This document shows, in pieces, positions 9,886 to 19,263 of a stretch of 64,000 bases of DNA. Positions within the stretch are counted from its first letter, which is position 1. Each line of letters begins with the position of its first letter. The stretch lies in contig NZ_BLLG01000004.1 in NCBI RefSeq assembly GCF_011766325.1, positions 62,001 to 126,000 on the forward strand, written 5' to 3'. The translations under genes were made by a program, and so were the position numbers. The stretch comes from Streptomyces pacificus (GTDB taxonomy: Bacteria > Actinomycetota > Actinomycetes > Streptomycetales > Streptomycetaceae). The notes under the pieces were generated by a model. It was not told the origin of the DNA and did not search any database. It saw nothing but the letters and a program-made list of their open reading frames with translations.

Positions 9886-12018
9886 TCAGTTCCCGAGGTC
9901 CACCAGGAGCGGAGGGGTGTGCTCGCCGCGCACCGACGCCAGGGAGAGCACCGCGTGCCCGGCCGGCACGGAATGCGCCAGCTCGGAACCCGACCAGCGC
10001 TCCCGCTCGACCTCGCGGACGGTCACCGCCTCGGCCGTCGCGGTCCGCCCCGTCACGACCCGGCGCAGGAAGTGCAACGCCTTGGTCAGCGGCTCGTCGG
10101 AGACGATCTGCCGGTTGGTCACGTCCCTGGTCTGCACCCATTCCTTGCCCCAGGACTCGGCGAACCGGCCGCCGTCCCAGGGCCCGATCCCGGCGAAGGC
10201 CACCCGGCAGCCGACCGCGCCCAGCAGCGGCCCGCGCAGCGGCTCCGGCACGTCCTCCAGGGTGCGCAGCGCAAGCACCACCCCCGCGTGCGCGGAGCGC
10301 AGCCGCTGCACGGCCCGGATCGAGTCGGGCGTGACCGTGTGGGTGGCGTCGTCCAGCACTAGGCAGGCGAACAGCGAACGGTCCGAGCGGCTGAGTACGG
10401 CCTCGGTGAACTGGGCCAGGACCAGCCGGGCGATGATCCGTGACGCCTCGGCGTGGCCGCGTTCCGGGAGGTCGATCCGGACCCGCAGCGGATGCTCGAC
10501 GGCCCGCAGCGAGAACTGCCGGCCGGGCTCGGTGGTGCGGAAGAACCCGGCGAACGCGGGCCGGTCGAGGAAGGCGATCCGGTCCGCGAGCAGCGCCCCG
10601 ACGTCGTCGGCGCGCTGGGACTGCCGTGCCCGCGCGTCGAGTTCCCGCAGGTGCGATGTATCGCCCGCGGCCTCCAGGGCGGTACGCAGCCCGTCCAGCG
10701 CGCCGGGCGCGCCGCCGAGGAGGTCGCGCAGTTCGGGTACGGCCGGGAAGTGGCCGTGGACACCGCGGTACGGCCCGATGAGCTGCGCGAGGGCGGTGGC
10801 GGCGCGCCGGCCGTCGGCCGTCAGGTCCCCGACGAGGGCCTCGGCGAGGACCCGCGCGGCCTCGTCGGGGTCGTCGCCCCCGCCGTACAGGTCCAGGTCG
10901 TGGGCGGACTCCGGCCGGCCCGGGGCGATGACCAGGTCGAAGGCGTCGTCGGAGGCGAGCGCCGTACCGTGCGCGGTGACGGCCACGACCGCGGCGCGGT
11001 TTGCGAGGGCCTGCAGGCACAGGGACTCCACGACGGGCCGCACGAGCCGTACCGTCTTACCCGACCCGGACGGCCCGACGGCGAGCAGTGAGGTTCCGAG
11101 CAGCGCGGGTTCGAGGGCGACCCCGGTGGTGCGGCGGGCGTAGGGGTTGCGGGGGTGGTCGGCGGCGGTACCGATCCTGACCTGGTTCGTGGCGAGGTCG
11201 TTCCGCGCGCGGCGCCCCGGGAGGTCGCGTCCGCCGGACGGGTGGGTGAACGCGCCGGCTCCCTGCCGCACCACGCTGTCCACAAACGCGCCGAGCCGCT
11301 GCGGGTCCACCTGGACGGAGTACCAGGCGCGCCGGATCCGGGCGTAGTCGACGTCGTTCATCCTCCCGGCACGCACCTCCTCCGACAGCCGCTCGGCCGC
11401 GGTGTGCTGCCCTGCCCGGCGCAGCTGGGGCCACTCGGCCGGGTCGTCGGGTCCTCCCGCCGTGACGGGCGCGAGGCCGGGCGGGGCGTGCCGCGGACGA
11501 CGGGCGCGGACCAGGGGCAGGAGATAGCGGCGTCCGATCTCCGGCCAGTTGCCGAGCCGGCCGAAGAACACCACCATGCCCGCGATGAGCAGCGCGTCCA
11601 CGGCCCCGACGATCACGGCCTTGACCACCGCGTTGTCGGAGAGCTTGACCAGTGCCCCGGCCCAGTAGTGCGGATCCAGCCAGTACGGGATGTAGTAGTT
11701 GTCGTACAGCGACCAGAGCAGCAGCGCGCAGAGCCCGGAGATCAGCGCCCCCGCGAAGAGCCTCCTCGCCGGGACGGGCTCCGGCTCCTCCTCCGGACGC
11801 GGCCGGTGTCCCAGCCGCCAGACGCCCGGTTCGGCTTCGGGCCGCGGGGTGCGCAGCCAGTCGGCGACCGAGGTACCGGCCGCCGCCGGGGCGTGGGCCG
11901 GTACCGGCGGGACGACGGGCGGCATCGGCGGTGGGCCCGCGGGCCGCGGGACGGGCCGGGCGCTGCCGGTGCCTCCCGGCCGGGCTCCGCGTGCGTCGTA
12001 CGTGCCTTCCATCTCCAT
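9886..12018 (-). CDS. membrane-anchored P-loop ATP-binding protein, function unknown
   Basis: 710 residues from ATG 12018; an in-frame ATG six bases on, at 12012, is equally possible. Residues 15-48 are Pro/Ala-rich. Two transmembrane helices follow at about 87-105 and 131-153. The cytoplasmic part has a clear Walker A, GPSGSGKT, at 315-322, and a Walker-B-like strand in the segment LFACLVLDDATHT. The layout (two N-terminal helices, then a P-loop ATPase) resembles VirD4/TraG-like or HerA/FtsK-type ATPases in outline only; I cannot assign it to a subfamily. It is divergent from gabT across a 303-bp gap. No partner genes suggest a secretion role. Confidence 0.8.
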   Translation of the reverse strand: MEMEGTYDARGARPGGTGSARPVPRPAGPPPMPPVVPPVPAHAPAAAGTSVADWLRTPRPEAEPGVWRLGHRPRPEEEPEPVPARRLFAGALISGLCALLLWSLYDNYYIPYWLDPHYWAGALVKLSDNAVVKAVIVGAVDALLIAGMVVFFGRLGNWPEIGRRYLLPLVRARRPRHAPPGLAPVTAGGPDDPAEWPQLRRAGQHTAAERLSEEVRAGRMNDVDYARIRRAWYSVQVDPQRLGAFVDSVVRQGAGAFTHPSGGRDLPGRRARNDLATNQVRIGTAADHPRNPYARRTTGVALEPALLGTSLLAVGPSGSGKTVRLVRPVVESLCLQALANRAAVVAVTAHGTALASDDAFDLVIAPGRPESAHDLDLYGGGDDPDEAARVLAEALVGDLTADGRRAATALAQLIGPYRGVHGHFPAVPELRDLLGGAPGALDGLRTALEAAGDTSHLRELDARARQSQRADDVGALLADRIAFLDRPAFAGFFRTTEPGRQFSLRAVEHPLRVRIDLPERGHAEASRIIARLVLAQFTEAVLSRSDRSLFACLVLDDATHTVTPDSIRAVQRLRSAHAGVVLALRTLEDVPEPLRGPLLGAVGCRVAFAGIGPWDGGRFAESWGKEWVQTRDVTNRQIVSDEPLTKALHFLRRVVTGRTATAEAVTVREVERERWSGSELAHSVPAGHAVLSLASVRGEHTPPLLVDLGN

Positions 12019-12321
12019 GAACCCCTGCCCCCTGACCAGCCAGGCCCGCGCGTCTGTGCCACGGTCAATCTAGTGCCCGGCGACAGGGAGTTCAGCGATC
12101 CCGCACCGCGCGTACGGCGGGTGGCCGGCATGGGCCGTCAGCCGCACCCGCCGTCCTGCCGGGTTCTTGCGGGCAGCCGCCGCACGCCCTGAGCGCTCTA
12201 TGTCCGCCGCGGACAAGGACACGCCCCCATCACTACCGAACGGAGCATGCCGGACCTCGCGGACCGGCCCTAGCCTGCGAAGAAGGAAGAAGTGCGTCCG
12301 GAAACACCCCCAGGAGCCCTC
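12019..12321. promoter_or_regulatory. 303-bp divergent promoter region between the ATPase gene and gabT, with a perfect inverted repeat
   Basis: This gap must hold the promoters of both flanking genes. Its most distinctive part is a perfect palindrome, TGTCCG-CCG-CGGACA (12201-12215), 107 bp before the gabT start. Its size and symmetry fit a dimeric regulator. The nearby PucR and Lrp-type proteins are candidates, but nothing in the sequence says which. The gabT ribosome binding site is CAGGAG at 12311-12316. Confidence 0.5.
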
Positions 12322-13656
12322 ATGAGCGCAATTCCGCAGGAGCGCCGCGTCGTCACCGCCATCCCCGGCCCCAAGTCGCAGGAGCTGCAGGCCCGCCGCC
12401 TCTCCGCGGTCGCGGGCGGCGTGGGCTCCGTGCTGCCGGTGTTCACCGCGCGCGCCGACGGCGGCATCATCGAGGACGTCGACGGCAACCGCCTGATCGA
12501 CTTCGGGTCCGGTATCGCCGTGACCACCGTGGGCGCCTCCGCCGAGGCCGTCGTGCGCCGTGCTTCCGCGCAGCTCGCGGAGTTCACCCACACCTGCTTC
12601 ATGGTCACGCCGTACGAGGGCTACGTCGAGGTCTGCGAGGCCCTCGCCGAACTCACCCCGGGCGACCACGCCAAGAAGTCGGCGCTGTTCAACTCCGGCG
12701 CCGAGGCGGTCGAGAACGCCGTCAAGATCGCGCGTGCGTACACCGGGCGCCAGGCCGTCGTCGTCTTCGACCACGGCTACCACGGCCGCACCAACCTCAC
12801 CATGGCGCTGACCGCGAAGAACATGCCGTACAAGAAGGGCTTCGGCCCGTTCGCCCCCGAGGTCTACCGCGTCCCGGTCGCCTACGGCTACCGCTGGCAC
12901 ACCGGCCCGGACAACTGCGGTCCCGAGGCCGCCGCCCAGGCCATCGACCAGATCACCAAGCAGATCGGCCCGGACGGCGTCGCCGCCATCGTCATCGAGC
13001 CGGTCCTCGGCGAGGGCGGCTTCATCGAGCCGGCGAAGGGCTTCCTCCCGGCGATCGCACGGTTCGCCGAGGACAACGGCATCGTCTTCGTCGCGGACGA
13101 GATCCAGTCCGGCTTCTGCCGCACCGGCCAGTGGTTCGCCTGCGAGGACGAGGGCATCGTCCCGGATCTGATCACCACCGCCAAGGGCATCGCCGGCGGC
13201 CTCCCGCTGTCCGCGGTCACCGGCCGCGCCGAGATCATGGACGCCGCGCACGCCGGCGGCCTCGGCGGCACCTACGGCGGCAACCCGGTCGCCTGCGCGG
13301 GCGCGCTCGGCGCCATCGAGACGATGCGGGAGCAGGACCTCAACGGCAAGGCCAAGCGCATCGAGGAGGTCATGAAGGGGCGCCTCTCCGCGATGGCGGA
13401 GAAGTTCGACGTCATCGGCGACATCCGCGGCAGAGGCGGCATGATCGCGATGGAGCTGGTCAAGGACCGCACCACCAAGGAGCCCGACGCCGAGGCTGCG
13501 GGCGCGCTCGCCAGGGCCTGCCACGCCGCGGGTGTCCTCGTGCTCACCTGCGGCACCTACGGCAATGTGCTCCGCTTCCTGCCCCCACTGGTGATCGGCG
13601 AGGACCTGCTGAACGAAGGTCTTGACGTCATCGAGGCGGCGCTCGCGGCCGTCTGA
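12322..13656 (+). CDS. gabT: 4-aminobutyrate aminotransferase
   Basis: GabT transfers the amino group of GABA to 2-oxoglutarate, giving succinate semialdehyde and glutamate. The 444-residue protein is a class III PLP aminotransferase. The PLP lysine is Lys288 (LITTAKGIAGGLP), Asp259 (FVADEIQSGF) pairs with the pyridine nitrogen, and the phosphate-binding region SGAEAVENAVKIAR is conserved. I chose ATG 12322 (MSAIPQERRVV) because CAGGAG lies 5 bp upstream; a frame opening 30 bp earlier has no ribosome binding site. It is the central enzyme of the GABA branch in this window, supplied by the putrescine aminotransferase/aldehyde dehydrogenase pair at 22665-26159. It is monocistronic. Confidence 0.95.
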   Translation: MSAIPQERRVVTAIPGPKSQELQARRLSAVAGGVGSVLPVFTARADGGIIEDVDGNRLIDFGSGIAVTTVGASAEAVVRRASAQLAEFTHTCFMVTPYEGYVEVCEALAELTPGDHAKKSALFNSGAEAVENAVKIARAYTGRQAVVVFDHGYHGRTNLTMALTAKNMPYKKGFGPFAPEVYRVPVAYGYRWHTGPDNCGPEAAAQAIDQITKQIGPDGVAAIVIEPVLGEGGFIEPAKGFLPAIARFAEDNGIVFVADEIQSGFCRTGQWFACEDEGIVPDLITTAKGIAGGLPLSAVTGRAEIMDAAHAGGLGGTYGGNPVACAGALGAIETMREQDLNGKAKRIEEVMKGRLSAMAEKFDVIGDIRGRGGMIAMELVKDRTTKEPDAEAAGALARACHAAGVLVLTCGTYGNVLRFLPPLVIGEDLLNEGLDVIEAALAAV

Positions 13657-13776
13657 GGGGGACGCGCGAGGGGGCCCACGTCACCGCGTGCTCTCTGTGA
13701 AGAAGGTGTGGGAGGGCGATGGCGGGATGGCATTCCCGCTGTCGGCCCCTCTCCCGCTGCCGTACGGTTTCAGCAG

Positions 13777-14811
13777 ATGAGAGAGACACCCCGCGCGCAG
13801 GAGACTGCGCGCGACTCCAGGGCGCGGCCTCCCCGGCCCCGCTCCGGGCGTGCCTTCGCGCACACCGCCGGGGCCTCGTGCTCCGGTTCTTCTCTCCGAT
13901 CGGACGGCCGCCCGCCCCAAACCCCCCGGGGCGCGCGGCACACCGATCCTCACGGCCGCCCCGGAACCACCCCCCCTGTTCCGGGGCGGCCGTCCTCCTT
14001 GCCCGGACTCCCCGGAATCGGCGGGGCCACCCCCGGAGCCCCGGAATGCCGGGATGCCGGCGTTCACCCGGCCCCCGGAGTTCCCCCGCTCCCCCGGCCC
14101 CCCGGGGCCCTGCGCGCCACCGCCATCGTCACAGCGGTGTGCTCCGCCCTCTTCGCTCTGATCACCTGGCAGGTCACTACCCGCGGTCCGCTGCGGGCGC
14201 TGGACGAGCACCTCGGGCGCACGGTCGTGGGCGGCGGCCCTCCCCACCTCACCGAGTTCCTCGCCGACCTGGGCAGCCCGGGGGTCGCACTGCCGGTCCT
14301 GGCCGCAGCCGCGGTCCTGGCACTGCACCGCCGCCACTGGGTCCCAGCGGCGGCGGTCGTCACCGCCATGGCCCTGGTACCCGCGCTGGTGGCCCCCCTC
14401 AAGGTGCTGACGGACCGGGCCGGGCCGCTGACTTTGGAGACGGGGTACTTCCCTTCGGGGCACGCCGCGACCGCGATGGTGGCGTATACCGGGGCCGCCC
14501 TCCTCGCCGGCAGACGGCTGGTGCCCGTCGCCGTGCTGCTCACCGTGGGGACGGGCATCGGTCTGGTGCTGCGCGGCTACCACTGGCCGCTGGACGTCCT
14601 CGCGAGCTGGTCACTCGCCGGGATGCTGCTGGCCGGTGCGGTCCTGGCGGGCTCCAGGGCGGGAGCCGATGTCCCGCCGCGGCCCCGGGCAGCCGGACCG
14701 GTCGCAGCGCGGCGCCTGGTGCGGGTGCTTCGCACAGCGCCGGCGCGTCCGTGCAGCGGGCCCACCCGGTTGGTGCGGGGTGGGCGTCGGAGAGTGATGA
14801 GGCGAAGATGA
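13777..14811 (+). CDS. PAP2-family membrane phosphatase
   Basis: The C-terminal 230 residues form a PAP2 (type 2 phosphatidic acid phosphatase) domain with several membrane helices. The three motifs are KVLTDRAGP (a degenerate KX6RP), PSGHAA, and LRGYHWPLD containing the catalytic histidine and aspartate. Such enzymes remove phosphate from lipid phosphates, including undecaprenyl diphosphate. The start is uncertain. I use ATG 13777 (MRETPRAQ), but the first 110 residues are Arg/Pro-rich low complexity with weak support, and the true start may be further downstream, nearer the first helix (TAIVTAVCSALFALITW). It converges with the potC gene. Confidence 0.75.
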   Translation: MRETPRAQETARDSRARPPRPRSGRAFAHTAGASCSGSSLRSDGRPPQTPRGARHTDPHGRPGTTPPVPGRPSSLPGLPGIGGATPGAPECRDAGVHPAPGVPPLPRPPGALRATAIVTAVCSALFALITWQVTTRGPLRALDEHLGRTVVGGGPPHLTEFLADLGSPGVALPVLAAAAVLALHRRHWVPAAAVVTAMALVPALVAPLKVLTDRAGPLTLETGYFPSGHAATAMVAYTGAALLAGRRLVPVAVLLTVGTGIGLVLRGYHWPLDVLASWSLAGMLLAGAVLAGSRAGADVPPRPRAAGPVAARRLVRVLRTAPARPCSGPTRLVRGGRRRVMRRR

Positions 14812-14902
14812 CGGCAGCCGGGGCCATGGTTTCCACTCCTTCGCGGCGCAGCTCGGCGCCGTTCGGTACAGGGCCCTGCCGGGCGCTACTGGGTGCAGGG
14901 CC

Positions 14903-15802
14903 TTACCGGGTGCCACCCGGCACCGGGCCTGCCGGTCGCCCCTCGGTGCTGCGCACCGCGCTGCGTGCCGCCGCGCGGTGCGCGTGCCGCTCCGTGGACC
15001 GTGCGCTCTTCCGCCGCCGGCCGCTGATGATCTGTCCCGCGACGACGACGATGACGGCGAGGGCGAACACGGCCGTACCGATGACGTTGACCTGAACGGG
15101 CGTGCCGCGCTGGGCCGAGCCCCAGACGAACATCGGGAAGGTGACCGTGTTGCCCGAGTTGAAGTTGGTGATGATGAAGTCGTCGAACGAGAGCGCGAAG
15201 GCGAGCATCGCGCCCGCGGCGATGCCGGGCGCCGCGATCGGCAGTGTGACCCGCAGGAAGGTCTGCACGGGTCCCGCGTAGAGGTCCTTGGCGGCCTCCT
15301 CCAGCCGGGGGTCCATCGACATCACCCGTGCCTTGACCGCCACCACGACGAAACTGAGGCAGAACACGGTGTGCGCGATCAGGATCGTCGTCGGGCCGAG
15401 TTCCGCCCCCAGGTTGAGGAAGAGGGTGAGCAGCGAGGCCGCCATGACAACCTCGGGCATCGCCATCGGCAGGAAGATCAGGGAGTTGACCGCCCCGCGG
15501 GCCCGGAACCGGTAGCGGACGAGCGCGAAGGCGATCATCGAGCCGAGGGCCGTGGCGCCGGTCGTCGCCCAGAGCGCGATCCACAGCGAGAGGCCGAGCG
15601 CGTCGCACATGCCGGAGACGCCGCACGGGTCCTGCCACGCGTGGGTGGAGAACTCCCGCCAGGAGTAGTTGAACCGCCCGGCCGGCTTGTTGAAGGAGAA
15701 CACCATCACGATGATGTTCGGCAGGACCAGGTACGCCAGTGTGAGCAGGCCGGTGATCACCACCAGGTTGCGGCGTATCCACGTGGTCGACAGTCGCAGC
15801 AT
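14903..15802 (-). CDS. potC: polyamine ABC transporter permease (PotC type)
   Basis: 299 residues from ATG 15802, overlapping the stop of the preceding permease as TGATG. Six hydrophobic segments and the inner-membrane-component EAA loop (RLEEAAKDLYAGPVQTFLRVTLPIAAPGI) identify a binding-protein-dependent permease. FALSFDDFIITNFNSG is characteristic of PotC. The C-terminal 40 residues are an Arg-rich tail. It is the last gene of the four-gene importer unit potD-potA-potB-potC, which brings spermidine/putrescine into the cell. A G+C-rich inverted repeat, GGCCCTGC/GCAGGGCC (14872-14902), follows the stop. Confidence 0.92.
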   Translation of the reverse strand: MLRLSTTWIRRNLVVITGLLTLAYLVLPNIIVMVFSFNKPAGRFNYSWREFSTHAWQDPCGVSGMCDALGLSLWIALWATTGATALGSMIAFALVRYRFRARGAVNSLIFLPMAMPEVVMAASLLTLFLNLGAELGPTTILIAHTVFCLSFVVVAVKARVMSMDPRLEEAAKDLYAGPVQTFLRVTLPIAAPGIAAGAMLAFALSFDDFIITNFNSGNTVTFPMFVWGSAQRGTPVQVNVIGTAVFALAVIVVVAGQIISGRRRKSARSTERHAHRAAARSAVRSTEGRPAGPVPGGTR

Positions 15803-16731
15803 CAGACGAGGTCCTCCGTACCGGCCCGGCGGATGTAGACCGTCACCACGATCAGCACGACGGCCATGAGGATGAACGACAGCGCGGCCGCGGTCGGGTA
15901 GTCGAGCACCCGCAGGAACTGCGACTGGATGACGTTGCCGACCATCCGGGTGCCGGTGGAGCCGAGCAGTTCGGCGTTGACGTAGTCGCCGCTGGCCGGG
16001 ATGAAGGTCAGCAGCGTCCCGGAGACGACACCCGGCATCGACAGTGGGAACGTCACCTTGCGGAAGACGGTCGACGGCTTGGCGTAGAGGTCCCCGGCCG
16101 CCTCGTGGAGCCGCGGGTCGATCCGCTCCAGCGAGGTGTAGAGCGGGAGGATCATGAACGGCAGGAAGTTGTACGTCAGACCGGTGACCACGGCGAGCGG
16201 GGTGGCCAGCACCCGGTTCCCCTCGGTCATCCCGAGCCGGCCGGTGATGTCGAGGAAGCCGATGGTGCTGAGGACGTCCACCACCGGTCCGCCGTCCGCG
16301 AGGATCGTCTTCCATGCGAGCGTCCGGATCAGGAAGCTGGTGAAGAACGGCGCGATGACCAGCACCAGCAGCAGATTGCGCCAGCGCCCCGCCTTGAACG
16401 CGATGAGGTACGCCAGCGGATAGCCGAGCAGCAGGCACAGGGTCGTGGCCGTGCCCGCGTACAGCACCGACCGCAGGAACTGCGGGTAGTACTCGCCGAG
16501 CGCGTCCCGGTAGGTCCGGAAGTGCCAGGTGACCTCGAAGCCCTCTTCCAGCGAGCCGGTCTGCACGGAGGTCGACGCCTGGTAGACGAGCGGCAGCGCG
16601 AAGAAGACCAGCAGCCACAGGATGCCCGGCAGCAGCAGCCAGTACGGCACGAGCTTGCGGCGCACCGGCTGCTTGCGCGGCAGCGGGCCGGCGGGGGCGG
16701 GCGAGCCGGGTGGGGCCTCGGTGACGGTCAT
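15802..16731 (-). CDS. potB: polyamine ABC transporter permease (PotB type)
   Basis: 309 residues from ATG 16731 (MTVTEAPPGSPAP). A Pro-rich 30-residue start precedes the first membrane helix (YWLLLPGILWLLVFFALPLVYQ), and six helices are visible in all. The EAA loop reads RLHEAAGDLYAKPSTVFRKVTFPLSMPGV, and the FIPASGDYVN segment is typical of PotB. Start and stop overlap the neighbours: ATGA with potA and TGATG with potC, so translation is coupled. With PotC it forms the membrane channel of the importer. Confidence 0.92.
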   Translation of the reverse strand: MTVTEAPPGSPAPAGPLPRKQPVRRKLVPYWLLLPGILWLLVFFALPLVYQASTSVQTGSLEEGFEVTWHFRTYRDALGEYYPQFLRSVLYAGTATTLCLLLGYPLAYLIAFKAGRWRNLLLVLVIAPFFTSFLIRTLAWKTILADGGPVVDVLSTIGFLDITGRLGMTEGNRVLATPLAVVTGLTYNFLPFMILPLYTSLERIDPRLHEAAGDLYAKPSTVFRKVTFPLSMPGVVSGTLLTFIPASGDYVNAELLGSTGTRMVGNVIQSQFLRVLDYPTAAALSFILMAVVLIVVTVYIRRAGTEDLV

Positions 16732-17879
16732 GCCGTCTCCTCCACCGTCTCCGTGCCCGCGTCGATGTCCATGGCGGCGTCGAGGCCGAACGTGTGCTCG
16801 GGGTTCCAGTGCAGGACGACCTCGGCGCCGGGGACGAGGCGCGGGTCCCGCTCGACGTTCTGCACGTACACCTCCAGCTCCGGGCAGACCGGGCTGTCGA
16901 CGACGAACTGGGTGGAGGCGCCGATGAAACCGGAGTCGGCGATCTTCCCGGTGCACCGGTTGCGCCCCTCGGCCATGCCGCCGGCGTCGTCGGCGTGCGC
17001 CAGGGAGATCTTCTCGGGGCGGACACCGACGAGGAGTTTGCCGCCGGTGCGGGGCAGCGTCGCGCAGCGGGCCGTGGGCAGCCGCAGTACGGCGTCGGCC
17101 GCGATCACCACCACCTCGCCGTCCGCGGCCCCGGCGACCTCGGCCTCGATGAGGTTGGAGGTGCCGAGGAAGTTGGCGACGAACGTCGTCCGCGGGTTCT
17201 CGTAGAGGTCGGCGGGCGCCCCCAGCTGCTCGACCCGGCCGCCGTTCATCACCGCGACCTCGTCGGCCATGGTCATGGCCTCCTCCTGGTCGTGGGTGAC
17301 ATGGACGAAGGTGATGCCGACCTCGGTCTGGATGCGCTTGAGTTCCCGTTGCATCTGGCGGCGCAGTTTCAGGTCGAGGGCGCCGAGCGGCTCGTCCAGC
17401 AGCAGTACCTGGGGGTGGTTGATGAGCGCCCGGGCGACGGCGACGCGCTGCTGCTGGCCGCCGGAGAGCCGGTGGGGCCTGTGTCCGGCCTTGTCGCCGA
17501 GCTGGACGAGTTCCAGCATCTCGTCGACCTGCTTCTGCACGGACTTGATGCCGCGGCGGCGGAGACCGAAGGCGACGTTCTCCTGGATGGTCAGGTGCGG
17601 GAAGAGGGCGTAGCTCTGGAAGACGGTGTTGACCGGCCGTTTGTACGGCGGGAGGCCGGTGACGTCCCGGCCGCCGAGGAAGACGGAGCCGGTGGTCGGG
17701 TCCTCCAGTCCGGCGATCATCCGCAGGGTGGTGGTCTTGCCGCAGCCGGAGGCACCGAGCAGGGCGAAGAACGAGCCCTCGGGCACGGTCAGGTCCAGCG
17801 GGTGCACGGCGGTGAACGAGCCGTAGGTCTTGCTGATCCCGGTGAGGCGGACGTCTCCGCCCGCTGTGTTGTCAGTCAT
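16728..17879 (-). CDS. potA: polyamine ABC transporter ATPase (PotA type)
   Basis: 383 residues from ATG 17879. It has a complete ABC domain: Walker A GASGCGKT, Q-loop FQSYALFPHLT, signature LSGGQQQRV, Walker B VLLLDEPLGALD and switch histidine in HVTHDQEEA. It ends in a TOBE/regulatory domain (about 250-383, LLVGVRPEKISLAHAD). The RYALFPHLTI and GALDLKLR features are those of the spermidine/putrescine and iron ABC subfamily. It drives the PotB-PotC permeases. It follows potD by 47 bp and overlaps potB by four bases. Confidence 0.94.
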   Translation of the reverse strand: MTDNTAGGDVRLTGISKTYGSFTAVHPLDLTVPEGSFFALLGASGCGKTTTLRMIAGLEDPTTGSVFLGGRDVTGLPPYKRPVNTVFQSYALFPHLTIQENVAFGLRRRGIKSVQKQVDEMLELVQLGDKAGHRPHRLSGGQQQRVAVARALINHPQVLLLDEPLGALDLKLRRQMQRELKRIQTEVGITFVHVTHDQEEAMTMADEVAVMNGGRVEQLGAPADLYENPRTTFVANFLGTSNLIEAEVAGAADGEVVVIAADAVLRLPTARCATLPRTGGKLLVGVRPEKISLAHADDAGGMAEGRNRCTGKIADSGFIGASTQFVVDSPVCPELEVYVQNVERDPRLVPGAEVVLHWNPEHTFGLDAAMDIDAGTETVEETA

Positions 17880-17926
17880 GGAGCGCGGTCCCAGGTGTCG
17901 AGAGGGGAGCGGGGAAGCAGGAAGGG

Positions 17927-19177
17927 TCAGGCGCCGATGAGCTTGGCGAACTTCTCTTCGTAGGCCGTCTCTTCCTCGCTGCTGAGCGAGCGGAAGGCAT
18001 GGGCCTTCGCGGCCATGGCCTTGTCCGGGAGGATCAGCGTGTTCTCGGCGAGTGCCGGGTCGATCCTGGCGAGTTCGGGGCCGACGCCCTCGACCGGGCA
18101 GACGTAGTTGATGTAGGCGGCGAGCCGGGCCGCCACCGGGGGCTCGTAGTAGTAGTCGATGAGCTTCTCGGCGTTGGCCTTGTGCCGGGCCTTCGCCGGG
18201 ACCAGCAGGTTGTCGCTGGAGGTCAGGTAGCCGGCGTCGGGGACGACGAACTGGATGTCGGGGTTGTCCACCCGGAGCTGGACGAGGTCCCCGGCCCAGG
18301 CCAGACAGGCGGCGATGTCGCCCTTGTCCAGGTCGGAGGTGTAGTCGTTGCCGGTGAAGCGGCGGATCTGCCGGGTGTCGACGGCCTGCTGGATCTTGGC
18401 TATCGCCGCGTCGTAGTCGTCGCCGGTGACCTTCCCGGGGTCCTTGCCCATGTCGAGCAGGGTCATCCCGACGGTGTCGCGCATCTCGGAGAGGCAGGCG
18501 ACCCGGCCGCGCAGCGCCCTGTCCTCCAGCAGTTGGGAGACGCTCTCGATCCTCCGGCCCCCGGTCGCCCCGGAGTTGTAGGCGATGACGGTGGAGATAC
18601 CGGCCCAGGGGTAGGAGTAGGCCCGCCCGGGGTCCCAGTCGGGGCTGCGGAACTGCGGCGACAGATGGGCGTAGGCGTTCGGCAGGTGGGCGGGGTCGAG
18701 CTTCTGCGCCCAGCCGAGGCGGATCATGCGGGCCGCGAGCCAGTCGGTGACGTTGATCAGGTCGCGCCCGGTGTCCTGGCCGGCGGCGAGCTGCGGCCGG
18801 ATCTTGCCGAAGAACTCGACGTTGTCGTTGATGTCCTCGGTGTACGTGACGCTGATCCCGGTGCGCCGGGTGAAGGCGTCGAGGGTGGGGTGGCCCTTCT
18901 CGTCCTCGCTGATGTCGATGTACTGCGTCCAGTTGGAGAAGGCGATCCGCTTCTCCTCGGCCGAGCGGTCGTCGGAGGCCGCGGCCCCCCCGCCCGCGCG
19001 AGAGGCGGGCGGGATTCCGCACGCGTTCAGCGCGCCGATGCCGCCCATGGCGAGCGCGCCTGTGCCCGTCGCACGCAGCAGGGAGCGGCGGGACAGCGCG
19101 CCCCGGCCACTGCTCAGGCTCCGCCGCACCGCGGCCAGCTGGACCTCCGAGAGGTGTTCGGGCTGGTACTGCTTCAT
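17927..19177 (-). CDS. potD: polyamine ABC transporter substrate-binding lipoprotein (PotD type)
   Basis: 416 residues from ATG 19177. The N-terminus has a twin-arginine motif (LSRRSLLRATG), a hydrophobic stretch and a lipobox ending LNAC, so it is predicted to be Tat-exported and lipid-anchored. The mature part has NWTQYIDISEDEKGHPTL and TYTEDINDNVEFFGKI, typical of PotD/PotF periplasmic polyamine-binding proteins. SDNLLVPAKARHK and INYVCPVEG are also shared with that family. It is the first gene of the importer unit. The pathway genes for putrescine and GABA breakdown nearby support a polyamine substrate over other cations. Confidence 0.92.
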   Translation of the reverse strand: MKQYQPEHLSEVQLAAVRRSLSSGRGALSRRSLLRATGTGALAMGGIGALNACGIPPASRAGGGAAASDDRSAEEKRIAFSNWTQYIDISEDEKGHPTLDAFTRRTGISVTYTEDINDNVEFFGKIRPQLAAGQDTGRDLINVTDWLAARMIRLGWAQKLDPAHLPNAYAHLSPQFRSPDWDPGRAYSYPWAGISTVIAYNSGATGGRRIESVSQLLEDRALRGRVACLSEMRDTVGMTLLDMGKDPGKVTGDDYDAAIAKIQQAVDTRQIRRFTGNDYTSDLDKGDIAACLAWAGDLVQLRVDNPDIQFVVPDAGYLTSSDNLLVPAKARHKANAEKLIDYYYEPPVAARLAAYINYVCPVEGVGPELARIDPALAENTLILPDKAMAAKAHAFRSLSSEEETAYEEKFAKLIGA

Positions 19178-19263
19178 GCGCTGTGCTGCCTTCCGGGAGG
19201 GGCCGCCGCCGGTCGTGCGGCCGAGGCTGCTACCGGTCTCCGAAGACCGTGCGGTGCCGGTCC

